A DNA stretch of 36,752 bases from Microcaldota archaeon (GTDB lineage: Archaea > Micrarchaeota > Micrarchaeia > Micrarchaeales > CABMGC01), in the NCBI GenBank assembly GCA_021804105.1, contig JAJZKP010000008.1, positions 1-36,752 of the forward strand, given 5' to 3'. Position numbers and translations under genes: made by a program. This document shows positions 17,087 through 26,584 of this stretch, piece by piece; the first letter of the stretch is position 1; each line of letters begins with the position of its first letter. The notes under the pieces were generated by a model, which was not told the origin of the DNA, searched no databases, and saw nothing but the letters and a program-made list of their open reading frames with translations.

Positions 17087-18300
17087 CCATTGGCAAGCAA
17101 GGACTTCTGGTAGAGCGCCCTGCGCAGCAGGGAGCTGTTCTTTATCCATGAGCTAACAGGTATGTCCATCTTCGCAGATACAAACATCAGCGCCTGATGC
17201 AGGTTGTCAAGCGATACGGGCTCGGTCTTTAGCGTTGCCCTAACGTGCTCCCTTACATTCCACACACCTACAGGCATTATATAGCCGGGATGTGCCTCCC
17301 TGAGGATCACCACCTTGGCCTGGCCCTTCACCTTGTCCAGCAGTTCCGATGATGCAAGCCTTGCAGCGTAGTAGCATCCTCCGATCTCGGCGTACTTTGT
17401 CCTTCCTTCGAAGGGCTCGTATGAAGAATAAATGGCTATGTCTGGGTTGTTCTTATTCCAAGTGGTGTTTGGATACCACGCTTCCACCAGTTCATACTCC
17501 CAGGATCCGGGCAGCATCACTATTGCCCACCTATTGTCCAGTGCCTCGCTGTAGTATACCTTTACTGAGTCTATGGCTTCGTACTGCTTCACTTCCTTGA
17601 GCCGGTGCTTTCCCAAGGTATCGTCAACTGCGGTTATGCTCCAACGCGTAGGCACAAACTTCCTGCGCTTTGATGTTCCCAATATGCCCGCAGAGAGAGA
17701 CTTCTGGATCTTAGAGACCATTATGCCGCGCTCGTACAGCTCTATTATCGCATCCTTTGCAGGCAGAGCGGTATCACTGTACGCTTTCTCTATATGAGGA
17801 TTTGCCTTTATGTTGCCCAAGCTCATGTCCACCATCTTTGCGCTGGGCCCGTACGGTTGGCTGTTCTCGTCGAAGCTAACGCCGAGCTTTGGCCTGTGGA
17901 AGAGCTTCTCCTCCACGCCGCCATAATTGTCTGCCAGCGCAAGCTCCTTAAGCATCTCTTCTATCCTTCCATTGTCCGCTTTGGTTACTTTGGTACGGTA
18001 CATGCCGCGTATTAGCATGGAACGCATCTCTACTATCTTGGGTATTGACATGCCTATCCAACGTTCCGGCTCGCTCATTATTGAAGTGTCGCCGAATTGC
18101 GGAGGCACGAGAGGCCCGACATAGACGTTGGGATAGCCATGCCTTCCAACAAATATGTCCGGAGGTGAGGAGCCATAGACCTCATTGCTCTGCAACTTCT
18201 CGAGTGTCTTGAAGTTATAGTAGGCCTTAAGCATATACGGATTCTGCATGTTCTGGTAGACCTGATTTGTCCTCCGTATTGCGATGGTTTCTGCGGACAT
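17083..18300 (-). CDS. nreA: archaeal DNA repair protein NreA-like
   Basis: IFVGRHGYPNVYVGPLVPP, MRSMLIRGMYRTKV, KRRKFVPTRWSITAVDDTLGKHRLKEVKQYE, REAHPGYIMPVGVWNVREHVR are Nre-family signatures. Confidence 0.9.
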   Translation of the reverse strand: MSAETIAIRRTNQVYQNMQNPYMLKAYYNFKTLEKLQSNEVYGSSPPDIFVGRHGYPNVYVGPLVPPQFGDTSIMSEPERWIGMSIPKIVEMRSMLIRGMYRTKVTKADNGRIEEMLKELALADNYGGVEEKLFHRPKLGVSFDENSQPYGPSAKMVDMSLGNIKANPHIEKAYSDTALPAKDAIIELYERGIMVSKIQKSLSAGILGTSKRRKFVPTRWSITAVDDTLGKHRLKEVKQYEAIDSVKVYYSEALDNRWAIVMLPGSWEYELVEAWYPNTTWNKNNPDIAIYSSYEPFEGRTKYAEIGGCYYAARLASSELLDKVKGQAKVVILREAHPGYIMPVGVWNVREHVRATLKTEPVSLDNLHQALMFVSAKMDIPVSSWIKNSSLLRRALYQKSLLANG

Positions 18301-18371
18301 GGTTTCCCAAATTGTTTGTCTTTTATATTATATAAACCCGCACGGATGAATGTTTACTGCTGGTAGTTGCT

Positions 18372-18824
18372 ATGGAAAAGCGCAAGTATAGGGTCATCAA
18401 GGCAGACGGCATTGCCGCAATAATAATAAATGAGGGTAAGGTGCTGCTCTTCAAGAGGCGATCCCTTCCGTTCCTAAAGAATGCCGGGGCGTGGAGCTTT
18501 ATCCTAGGGCATAAGGAACGAGGAGAGAGCTATCTTCAGACAGCATACCGCGAGATAGGAGAGGAAGCTGGCATCGGCCAGGAACACCTTGACTTGCTTG
18601 GGAAGGGATTTGCTGTAACCCTGTTTGATGAAAAGAGAGGCATAAAATGGCGCAACGTTATGTTTATCTTTAGATCTGACACTGCATGCGTAAAGAAGGA
18701 CATTGAGAACGCTGCATTCAGGTGGGCTACGATAGAAGATATCAAGAGGCGGGAAAGATATACCAACATTTTTATGGCTGAAGAGCAGATTCTTAAGAAG
18801 CTAAGCGTGCATATAGATGGATAG
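18372..18824 (+). CDS. NUDIX hydrolase
   Basis: GHKERGESYLQTAYREIGEEAGI matches the Nudix box pattern Gx5Ex7REUxEExGU. Confidence 0.92.
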   Translation: MEKRKYRVIKADGIAAIIINEGKVLLFKRRSLPFLKNAGAWSFILGHKERGESYLQTAYREIGEEAGIGQEHLDLLGKGFAVTLFDEKRGIKWRNVMFIFRSDTACVKKDIENAAFRWATIEDIKRRERYTNIFMAEEQILKKLSVHIDG

Positions 18825-19911
18825 CAAGGCAATAAAGGATAGGGCAACAAGAGTGCTTGATGCAGCCAAGGTTGACAGGATACTGCTTGCCAACACAAAC
18901 TCTGAAGACCCAAACTTTGTTTACATAACGGATCTCATTGGAGGATTGTTTGAAGGCAACTTCCTTCTCATCAAGAAGGACAGCATAACGCTCTTTACAT
19001 CTCCGCTCGAATATGAGCTGGCCAGGGAGCAACTAGGCACGCGGATAGGCATAGTCAACCTTGACAGCCAGAAAAAGGTGGAGATGCTCGTAAAAGAGAT
19101 AAAGGGCAGGTCCGTTGGCATAAACGGCAACTTCCTGCCGTACAATAGTTACATGCGCATTAGGAAGAGAATGAAGATGCGAAAGGTAGTTGACGCATCA
19201 ACGGCATTCGAGAAGGCAAGGGAAGTAAAAGGCATATTGGAGATTTCCAGGATAAGGAAGGCCAATAGGATAACGAAGTTAGCAATAGCAGATGTACAGA
19301 AACGCCTTAAGGTAGGCATGACTGAGAAGGAAGCTGCAATGATGTTCGAGAATCGCATACTTGAGTTAGGTGCAGACGGAACTTCATTTGATTCGATAGT
19401 GTGCTTTGGGAGAAATGCTGCACTTCCCCACCACAGCCCAGATTCTACAAAGCTCAGATACGGGGACATGGTGCTTATGGATGTTGGAGTGAGGATAAGC
19501 AACTATTGCTCTGATGTAACACGAACCATGATATTCGGGAATGACAAGAAAAGAATAAGGGATTATGAGAGGAAGCAGAGGATAATAGATATAGTCAGGG
19601 AAGCTCAGGCTGCAGCAATAGCGGCAATAAAACCAGGCATTCTAGGAGAGAAACCACATATGATAGCGCAGAGCATTATAGACAATGCCGATAATGGAAG
19701 ATACAAGGGCACATTCATGCATGCGCTAGGCCACTCCATAGGCATTGAAGTGCATGATGGTTCAGGGAGATTCCTCTCTCCAGGATCCAAGCTTATGCTG
19801 AGGGAGGGTATGGTAAGCTCGGTAGAGCCTGGCATATACATACCCGGATTTGGCGGCGCAAGGATAGAGGATGATGTAGTAGTTACAAGAAATGGCGCCA
19901 TAATACTTTGA
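18817..19911 (+). CDS. pepQ: Xaa-Pro dipeptidase/aminopeptidase (M24)
   Basis: VLMDVGVRISNYCSDVTRTM, GTFMHALGHSIGIEVHDG, EGMVSSVEPGIYIPGFGGARIEDDVVVT: M24 metal ligands. Confidence 0.92.
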   Translation: MDSKAIKDRATRVLDAAKVDRILLANTNSEDPNFVYITDLIGGLFEGNFLLIKKDSITLFTSPLEYELAREQLGTRIGIVNLDSQKKVEMLVKEIKGRSVGINGNFLPYNSYMRIRKRMKMRKVVDASTAFEKAREVKGILEISRIRKANRITKLAIADVQKRLKVGMTEKEAAMMFENRILELGADGTSFDSIVCFGRNAALPHHSPDSTKLRYGDMVLMDVGVRISNYCSDVTRTMIFGNDKKRIRDYERKQRIIDIVREAQAAAIAAIKPGILGEKPHMIAQSIIDNADNGRYKGTFMHALGHSIGIEVHDGSGRFLSPGSKLMLREGMVSSVEPGIYIPGFGGARIEDDVVVTRNGAIIL

Positions 19912-19918
19912 CCTTTAA

Positions 19919-19992
19919 GGGGAGTTCTGCTAGCTTGGTCAGGCTACCACCTTCGGGAGGTGGTGACCCGTGTTCAAATCACGGACTCCCCG
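19919..19992 (+). tRNA. tRNA-Pro (anticodon CGG)
   Basis: GGGGAGT/ACTCCCC acceptor, CCACC-TTCGGGA-GGTGG anticodon arm (34-36 CGG), CCGTG-TTCAAAT-CACGG T arm. D stem weak. Confidence 0.9.
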
Positions 19993-20395
19993 TATTGTCT
20001 TTGGGGTTATATACAGAATTGACATTTTGAACACTTTCAGAGAATAGACTTATAGGTCTAAAGAGAATCACAGTCTAATATGCTGTAGAAACCAATAAAA
20101 AAGCCAATTCACGGATTATTCACACAGATTCCCCACATGCCCTTAGTTGTCCATTATTTGATATTTGAACTTTCGCACATAGCGTATATGCTGAAATAAC
20201 GTTTCCTGTTGCCGTGTGATGTTGCCTTGATGTCTTTCCTTGTACAGGATACTTACAGGACATACGTTCTTAGCCTATTCTACGTTTTTGTATGATGTCC
20301 AGACTTAAACTTATCCAGTGTGCATAAGATTGGGGTACTAACAGGGCAGATTTATAACTTTATATGGGCTGAGTATCACATTTGCAGTCAGCACT

Positions 20396-21427
20396 TTGGT
20401 GTACAGTATGAAAGAGTATAGCTACATAAAGAAGACCTTGCTGAGGGAGCTCAGCTCTGATTCCTCCTGTTCCATCACGGAGCTTGCCCACAGGATAAAG
20501 TGCTCAAGAAGTACAGTAATGAGTAATATGGAGTTTCTGGAAAGGGAATTTGGTATGCATTACACCATAGAGTTCAATAGAGAAGTCCTTGGGTTTGTAA
20601 AGAACCAGATAGTCTTAGTTAAGTTCGGGATAAAGCCAGAGAGAGAACAGGTAGAGGAGATCTTTGCTGGAAACAAGTTCCTGCCTTTTGTTGCAGAAAC
20701 GGTAGGTGATTTTGATATGCTTATAGGCATAGTGTATAATACTACAGACGAGTTCCTTCGTTGGAGAAGTAGGGCACTACACAAGCTACTCAGGTTCAGG
20801 CCGTCATTAAGGGCATCGTATGTTACAATGATCAATGCGGGTTTCCTGGCAATACCGAATGGGGTGCTGGAGAAGCTATCCTTGAACCTATTGGGACTTG
20901 ATTCGCTTGACACCAAGATAATACTGCAGCTAAATGAGAATGCACGGCTAACTAACATTAAAATAGCCGAGAAGCTCGAGGTAGATGTGGAGACTGTGCG
21001 ATACAGGATAAGGAAGATCCTTAAGACAAATCTCATAAGCAGATTCACGATAGTCCTGACAAAACCGCCTACACAATTCAATGTGGCGTTTGCGCTTGAC
21101 TACTCGCTTGGACCAAGCACTACTTCAGCATATTACAATAGCATGTCATATTACAAGAGCGTAGATGGAAAACTCCCAGTAGTGAACGCATTTCCATATC
21201 TTGCTGCGGTAAGTGGAAGGTATTACTTCTTCGGTATTGGCTGCTTCTATAGTGAGGAGGAGGCCGTGAGGAACGTGGTGCTAAAACACAAGGAGATCTT
21301 CAAAGATGACAACCTTGAGATGGCATATGCACGCATAACAAATGTTATATCTGGGTACCTTCCTATAAGAAACATGAACCAAGACAGAGGACTTACAGTA
21401 ATGGATATGGAGGGCCTCATTGGCTAA
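20396..21427 (+). CDS. Lrp/AsnC-like transcriptional regulator with two HTH-containing halves
   Basis: N-terminal ITELAHRIKCSRSTVMSNMEFLE HTH and second LDSLDTKIILQLNENARLTNIKIAEKLEVDVETVRYRIRKILKTNLISRFTIVL (AsnC-type HTH). Start may be ATG 20408. Confidence 0.82.
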   Translation: MVYSMKEYSYIKKTLLRELSSDSSCSITELAHRIKCSRSTVMSNMEFLEREFGMHYTIEFNREVLGFVKNQIVLVKFGIKPEREQVEEIFAGNKFLPFVAETVGDFDMLIGIVYNTTDEFLRWRSRALHKLLRFRPSLRASYVTMINAGFLAIPNGVLEKLSLNLLGLDSLDTKIILQLNENARLTNIKIAEKLEVDVETVRYRIRKILKTNLISRFTIVLTKPPTQFNVAFALDYSLGPSTTSAYYNSMSYYKSVDGKLPVVNAFPYLAAVSGRYYFFGIGCFYSEEEAVRNVVLKHKEIFKDDNLEMAYARITNVISGYLPIRNMNQDRGLTVMDMEGLIG

Positions 21428-21534
21428 AGTGGTGCCGTATCTGAAACCATACAAATACGTAAGAATTCTTTATTCATTGGTCACTATTCGGCTTTGTTTT
21501 AATATCTTATTTACAGACTAGACACAGGGGGATG

Positions 21535-21565
21535 CGGGGGCGTGCCTGTCGTGGGCAGGCCCCCG
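21535..21565. other. GC-rich hairpin (sRNA, terminator or leader element)
   Basis: CGGGGGC-G-TGCC-TGTCGTG-GGCA-G-GCCCCCG: 7 bp + 1x1 G/G + 4 bp, in an ORF-free AT-rich intergenic region. Confidence 0.5.
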
Positions 21566-21631
21566 ATATAAGTTTGTTATAATTTGGTTCCTGCACGCAT
21601 GCTAATATAATTAAAGCACACATGTTGATGC

Positions 21632-22588
21632 ATGGCACTTAGGCTAGAGGATATCGGAGAACGTAGGTCGATAGAAGTCATGCGCAACATGTACCAGTAT
21701 TCATGGCCGGACGATGATTGCTATCACTTCATATCAGGAGGCAAGCATATGCTAATCACTACTGACTCAGTGATCCCGGATCGGCATCTTCCCAAGGAGG
21801 CCGACGTAAGAAGGATGGGGTATTTCTTTGCAGCCACTAACCTGAGCGACATTGCGGCTATGGGAGGCAAACCAAGGTATTTCATGACGGCATTGACTAT
21901 GCCCAGGCATACCAGCATTAAGTATCTAAAGGAACTTGAGAGAGGAATTAATAAGTGCCTGACTAGATACGGTGCACGGATGGTTGGAGGCGACTTAAAA
22001 GAAGGCAGCATTGCAATGACGGGAATAACAATAGGTGAAGCGGGGAAAGGTAGGCTTCTTCGTCGCGAAGGCACGCGAGTGGGTGATTTGCTCTGCGTTA
22101 CCGGTGAGCTGGGGAAGAACGCCTGCGCATACGAATTATGGAAGAGGCGCAGGACCAGGGAATGGGCAAACATCATGATTGAAGTTGAACCGCGTATACG
22201 CGAGGGTCGGATCATTGCAAGGGCAGGAGCCACAGCTGCTATGGACCTCTCTGATGGAGTCAACGCAGCAACATATCAGTTAGGCAAGATAAACGATTGT
22301 GGCTTTGAGATAGATTATTCGGCTTTGCCAGTACATAAACTTGCACGGAAGGTCAGCGCGCGTTTCGGGAGTTCCATCGAGTACCTTGCCCTTGACTTTG
22401 GCGGGGAATACGAACTGGCATTTACAATAAGCAGAAGAAACTTTGTTAAGTTGGCAGCGGAAATGGAACGACAGGGTATGCGTGTAACGGCCATTGGCAG
22501 GGCAACCAAGTCAGGCAGAATGTTAATAAAGAATGGCAAGCGAATTAAAATAAGCAGCAGGGGATATGAACACTTCCTGAGGATGTGA
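21632..22588 (+). CDS. thiL: thiamine-monophosphate kinase
   Basis: LITTDSVIPDRHLP, NLSDIAAMGGKPRYFMTALTMP, MVGGDLKEG, AAMDLSDGVNAATYQL. Confidence 0.93.
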   Translation: MALRLEDIGERRSIEVMRNMYQYSWPDDDCYHFISGGKHMLITTDSVIPDRHLPKEADVRRMGYFFAATNLSDIAAMGGKPRYFMTALTMPRHTSIKYLKELERGINKCLTRYGARMVGGDLKEGSIAMTGITIGEAGKGRLLRREGTRVGDLLCVTGELGKNACAYELWKRRRTREWANIMIEVEPRIREGRIIARAGATAAMDLSDGVNAATYQLGKINDCGFEIDYSALPVHKLARKVSARFGSSIEYLALDFGGEYELAFTISRRNFVKLAAEMERQGMRVTAIGRATKSGRMLIKNGKRIKISSRGYEHFLRM

Positions 22589-22594
22589 TGGTAT

Positions 22595-23245
22595 ATGGCG
22601 CTTAGGCTACACGGCACTTACGGAATAACATCTGACAAATACAATGGACTTTCCCACTTGGATAGCGCGCGTGTATTCCTTGAAGGAGGGTTCAAGATCA
22701 TACAGTACAGGGGCAAAAGACCAGACGGAACAGAATTGCAGGTAAGAGAGCAGATAAAACAGGCTTTAGAGATAAAGGAGCTCTGCCGCAGTTACGGTGC
22801 AGCATTCATAGTCAACGACAGACTTGACGTAGCACTTGAAGTAGATGCCGATGGATTACACATAGGCCAGGATGACATTCCCATGAAGACTGCATCAAAA
22901 GCATTTAATGGTGTAATAGGCATCTCGGTGAGTACTGCAAAACAGGCCATGCTTGCAGAACATGATGGCGCATCATACCTTGGCGTGGGCACGATATTTC
23001 CAAGCGGTACAAAGAAAGAGGGCGAGCCCATAATAGGATTGGAAGGATTGGCAGACGTCTGCAGGCTTAGTCCGCTGCCTAAATTTGCTATAGGCGGCAT
23101 TGAAGTTAGTTTGCTGCCGTCTATTCGTAAGGCAGGTGCGGATGGTATTGCAGTAATATCTGCAGTGCTGCGCCACGAATCTGGCTACGAACGGGTAGCA
23201 GCGGCAAGAGAATTCGTAAGAAAATGGGCAGCGCTTGAAGTATAG
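22595..23245 (+). CDS. thiE: thiamine-phosphate synthase
   Basis: FLEGGFKIIQYRGK, AAFIVNDRLDVALEVDADGLHIGQDDIP, YLGVGTIFPSGTK, FAIGGIE. Confidence 0.94.
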   Translation: MALRLHGTYGITSDKYNGLSHLDSARVFLEGGFKIIQYRGKRPDGTELQVREQIKQALEIKELCRSYGAAFIVNDRLDVALEVDADGLHIGQDDIPMKTASKAFNGVIGISVSTAKQAMLAEHDGASYLGVGTIFPSGTKKEGEPIIGLEGLADVCRLSPLPKFAIGGIEVSLLPSIRKAGADGIAVISAVLRHESGYERVAAAREFVRKWAALEV

Positions 23246-23249
23246 CAGG

Positions 23250-24449
23250 TCAGGCAATTGTTATTCTCTTATGGTAATACTCTGAGAAAAGCAATGATAT
23301 CTTGCTTTTCAGTTCCTCCCTCTCTTTGACTATCTCGCCGGCCCTCTTTCTAAGCGATGCAAGCGTAGATTCTTTCTCTGCTTCCCCGTTTACCATGCCT
23401 TTGAGTTCTCCCACCATACGCTCTAGGTCTCTTATCTCGTTTTCCAGTGGAATGCGATTAGACTGCGCCTCAGCCATTCTATAGATAAGCTCTTTTATCT
23501 TTCCGGAAAGAATTTGGTCAATCGCACCATTCACCTCGATTTCGTTCTTCACGGAGATGACCTTGTTCCCTATCTCTGTTTTCATCTCAGCCACTTGCTC
23601 ATAGAATTGGTCGTATACATGCGGTTGCGCGAGCTGCCCCGGCGAGGCAAGAATGTGTATCAGCTTCGGTTTGTACATAGATAGATAGTCATGTTTCCTT
23701 GCAGGCTTGTCAATTATGCCAAGTATTACGCCAATCTCTGCATTAAACTCGGATGACCTGTGGTCCAGGGCTTTACGAGCGTCCTTTAGTTCCATTACCT
23801 TATCCTCAAGGCTCTTTATCTCAGCATGGGCATCTACATTCCTCGGGATTCCGCCCTCCAGCCCTTTTATCTCAGAATTTATGCTAGCCTGTTCGTCTGC
23901 CAGGGCTGCAAGGGAACGTATGTGACCTTGGAGCAGGGTAAATTCCCTTACTTCCCCATTCCTGGACTCTACCTCTGCCTTGAGCATGCGCCAGCCGCTC
24001 TCTAGCAAGGAGAATGCTTTCTTGAATGCGCCGAGATGGTTCGGATATGCATCTAGCACCATCTTAAAAGTTGTGTTGGCTTTGAGTATCTCACTTAGCA
24101 ACACCTCGGTATCCTGCATTCTTGAGTAGTAAAAGTCATATGTACCATCCCCGTCAACTCTACCGTGTGAGGATAAGATACGCTCCAGCAAGTTTGCGTA
24201 GGCTTCTTTTTGGTCGGAGATATAGGTAATGCTTGATGCCCTTATGAAGTCAGTATCGGGGTCATTGTTCAATGACCTAAAAGCTTTACATGCCTTTCCC
24301 AATTCCGCCTTAGAACGTTCTATGCTTTCCAGGATCCTAGACGCCTTTGAGTCTAAACCTGACAGTTTTTTGTTGAAATTCTCGGCCAGTGCGCTTTCCA
24401 GGTCCTGCACAGATACCTCATGCGTACTTTTATCCCTTCCGAAGAACAT
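23250..24449 (-). CDS. coiled-coil protein of unknown function
   Basis: 399 aa with long heptad-rich charged helices; no catalytic motif recognised. Confidence 0.7.
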   Translation of the reverse strand: MFFGRDKSTHEVSVQDLESALAENFNKKLSGLDSKASRILESIERSKAELGKACKAFRSLNNDPDTDFIRASSITYISDQKEAYANLLERILSSHGRVDGDGTYDFYYSRMQDTEVLLSEILKANTTFKMVLDAYPNHLGAFKKAFSLLESGWRMLKAEVESRNGEVREFTLLQGHIRSLAALADEQASINSEIKGLEGGIPRNVDAHAEIKSLEDKVMELKDARKALDHRSSEFNAEIGVILGIIDKPARKHDYLSMYKPKLIHILASPGQLAQPHVYDQFYEQVAEMKTEIGNKVISVKNEIEVNGAIDQILSGKIKELIYRMAEAQSNRIPLENEIRDLERMVGELKGMVNGEAEKESTLASLRKRAGEIVKEREELKSKISLLFSEYYHKRITIA

Positions 24450-24487
24450 TTATATAATCACGATATGCTATATGGGTGTGAATCTTT

Positions 24488-25507
24488 ATGAAGATGCAGT
24501 CTGCCATAGAGTTTCTATCTACATATGGCTTCGTCTTCATAGTTATTGCGGTTGTGATAGCAGTAATATTTTTCCTCGCAACATCTGCGCAGGCAAACTT
24601 TTCGGTCCAATGCTCTGGCTTTGGGGGCTTTACCTGCAACTATGCTTCTTACTACGCCAACAGGACTTATGCATATACGGTGGCGACAATATCGCTTAGC
24701 AACTCGCAGAGCGTTCCACTCAATATATCCAACATATCCATGACTGTTGGAAGCACTACGGTAAACGGGCTCTGCTCGCCCACGTTAATTTATCCAGGGG
24801 AGGTAGGCGTATGTGCTGCTGTGTTCAACAGCATCTCATCGCCAGGGGCATTGGTGCGCGGATACTACTCTGTGGGGGCAAAGTACTGCAATGGCGGCAT
24901 AAGCTCACTCAGGCAGGGGAACTGCACGCAGCCGGTACTATACACTGGTGCGTTTCTTGCACAGACGACGTCACTGCGCTCAGTAGTGTTCGGCTCTGAG
25001 GTCGCACTGGGATCCGGGGGTGCCGGATTACCTTCATATGCATCGTTAGAACCGATGCACATTCCTGCGAATTTCGTAATAGCCCAGGACGGGGATTGGA
25101 ACACGAATGGCACGTCGGGCAATATTCTTTATTCGTTTGGAACTTCTGGCTATATAGGTGCAGGTTACCTGGGCACAAACGCAGTGGCATTCCCGCAGAG
25201 CACATCGATGCTTAATAACGTGTCTGCGTGCTCCGCTTCTTCCAGCCCGATGATATCCATGGCATACACCACAGTGTATTTACACGGAACTGAAAATAGC
25301 GAGAGTATAGAAACATCAAACGCAATGGCATTGTACTATGATACCCACAGTACACCATGGACTGCAATTCTAGGAAGTGCATCGTGGTCTAGCCATGGTC
25401 TTGCCCAGTATGCTTCCAGCACGGCATTTGGAAATGGGCTTTATGGCATATATGTCGAGTGGTTCAGCCCGTGTGGGCAAGGGCTCCAGGCATTGAACAT
25501 ATCCTGA
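24488..25507 (+). CDS. secreted/surface protein with class III (pilin-like) N-terminal signal
   Basis: MKMQSAIEFLSTYGFVFIVIAVVIAVIFFLATSAQA: short basic leader, QSAIEF with Glu+5, hydrophobic helix; then a Cys- and sequon-rich ectodomain. Confidence 0.8.
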   Translation: MKMQSAIEFLSTYGFVFIVIAVVIAVIFFLATSAQANFSVQCSGFGGFTCNYASYYANRTYAYTVATISLSNSQSVPLNISNISMTVGSTTVNGLCSPTLIYPGEVGVCAAVFNSISSPGALVRGYYSVGAKYCNGGISSLRQGNCTQPVLYTGAFLAQTTSLRSVVFGSEVALGSGGAGLPSYASLEPMHIPANFVIAQDGDWNTNGTSGNILYSFGTSGYIGAGYLGTNAVAFPQSTSMLNNVSACSASSSPMISMAYTTVYLHGTENSESIETSNAMALYYDTHSTPWTAILGSASWSSHGLAQYASSTAFGNGLYGIYVEWFSPCGQGLQALNIS

Positions 25508-26527
25508 TCATATTGCTGCAATGTCCTTGAAGCCCTTTAGCTGTATCCCTGCATCGTCATCTGAATTGAATATCTCTATCTTCACATTTCTCCTGTCAGC
25601 AAGGTCAAGCACATCCCTTACGGCAGGATCATTTATTACAGAATCATTGACTATTACAGCTTCTGGACTTGACTCGTTTATGCTCCTTGAAACATTATCC
25701 ACACCATATGTGGCAGCGCCTACGCGCAGCTCGGCAAGGAACTTGTTAAGGTACTCAAATTCCTTTTTCACGTGTTCATTCTCGAGCAGGCTACCTACTG
25801 CAGAGCTTCTCATTACTTCACGTATCCCAGATCTCTCAGCATCGCTTGCGGGTACATAGAAAAGCCTCTTCTTGACCTCTCTGTTGTTATCGGATATGTA
25901 CTTCTTAATATCGTCCTTAGTGAATCCCGGCCCTGCCAGGATTACTATGTCTACCGACATATTCTCAATTGCCTTAAGTATGTCATTGAAATACTGGATG
26001 CGCTGTTGTCCGTAGTCTTTCTCCTTCATCCTCTTGCTCAGATGGCTATACAATTCCGTGACAATGTCTATCCCGTACCCCCTTATATAAGACACAAGCG
26101 CCTTCTCGTCGTCAAGAACAATCACGCCAAGCCTAGGTTTTCGCGATTCCTTCTGCGCCTGCTTGAGTCGCTTCAGCATATAATCCCTCCATTCATCCTT
26201 GAACATGTCTATTACATCTCCAGGTGCGATGTTTATCGTGTGATGACTTCCTAGGGTCACAAACTCGGCTGGCCTGCCCTCTTTTATGGTGCCCATCAGC
26301 CTTAGCCTGCCTGCTGACTTATCTATCTCGACCTTGTCTATCACGATCTTTACCGTTATCTCCTTTTGCTCTCCCACATCCTTTTCGCTGGCCTTGAATC
26401 TCCTATAGCTGTGGCCTTCGGCCATATCGCCCTTTGAGAGCATAATGGCAAGCAGGTATAAGTCATCAAAGGAATCCGGCTCCACTTTGACAGCATTGGA
26501 TACTGGATTGAACCTTATCAGGCGCAT
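25508..26527 (-). CDS. pelA: Pelota (Dom34), mRNA surveillance/ribosome rescue factor
   Basis: DSFDDLYLLAIMLSKGDMAEGHSYRRFK, TLGSHHTINIAPGD, LAGPGFTKDDIKKYI, eRF1-like C-terminal domain. Confidence 0.94.
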   Translation of the reverse strand: MRLIRFNPVSNAVKVEPDSFDDLYLLAIMLSKGDMAEGHSYRRFKASEKDVGEQKEITVKIVIDKVEIDKSAGRLRLMGTIKEGRPAEFVTLGSHHTINIAPGDVIDMFKDEWRDYMLKRLKQAQKESRKPRLGVIVLDDEKALVSYIRGYGIDIVTELYSHLSKRMKEKDYGQQRIQYFNDILKAIENMSVDIVILAGPGFTKDDIKKYISDNNREVKKRLFYVPASDAERSGIREVMRSSAVGSLLENEHVKKEFEYLNKFLAELRVGAATYGVDNVSRSINESSPEAVIVNDSVINDPAVRDVLDLADRRNVKIEIFNSDDDAGIQLKGFKDIAAI

Positions 26528-26584
26528 ATTATCTGACCTTTTATTTCAAGCAAGCTTTAAAATACCGGCGAACCATATTCCATC

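Noticed and set aside
16457-17149. Minus-strand 230-aa ORF
   Set aside because: Antisense to the ATPase; Cys/aromatic-rich low-plausibility translation.
21480-21631. TPP riboswitch upstream of thiL
   Set aside because: No CUGAGA or other conserved TPP-aptamer segments seen; thiL appears to have its own promoter after the hairpin.
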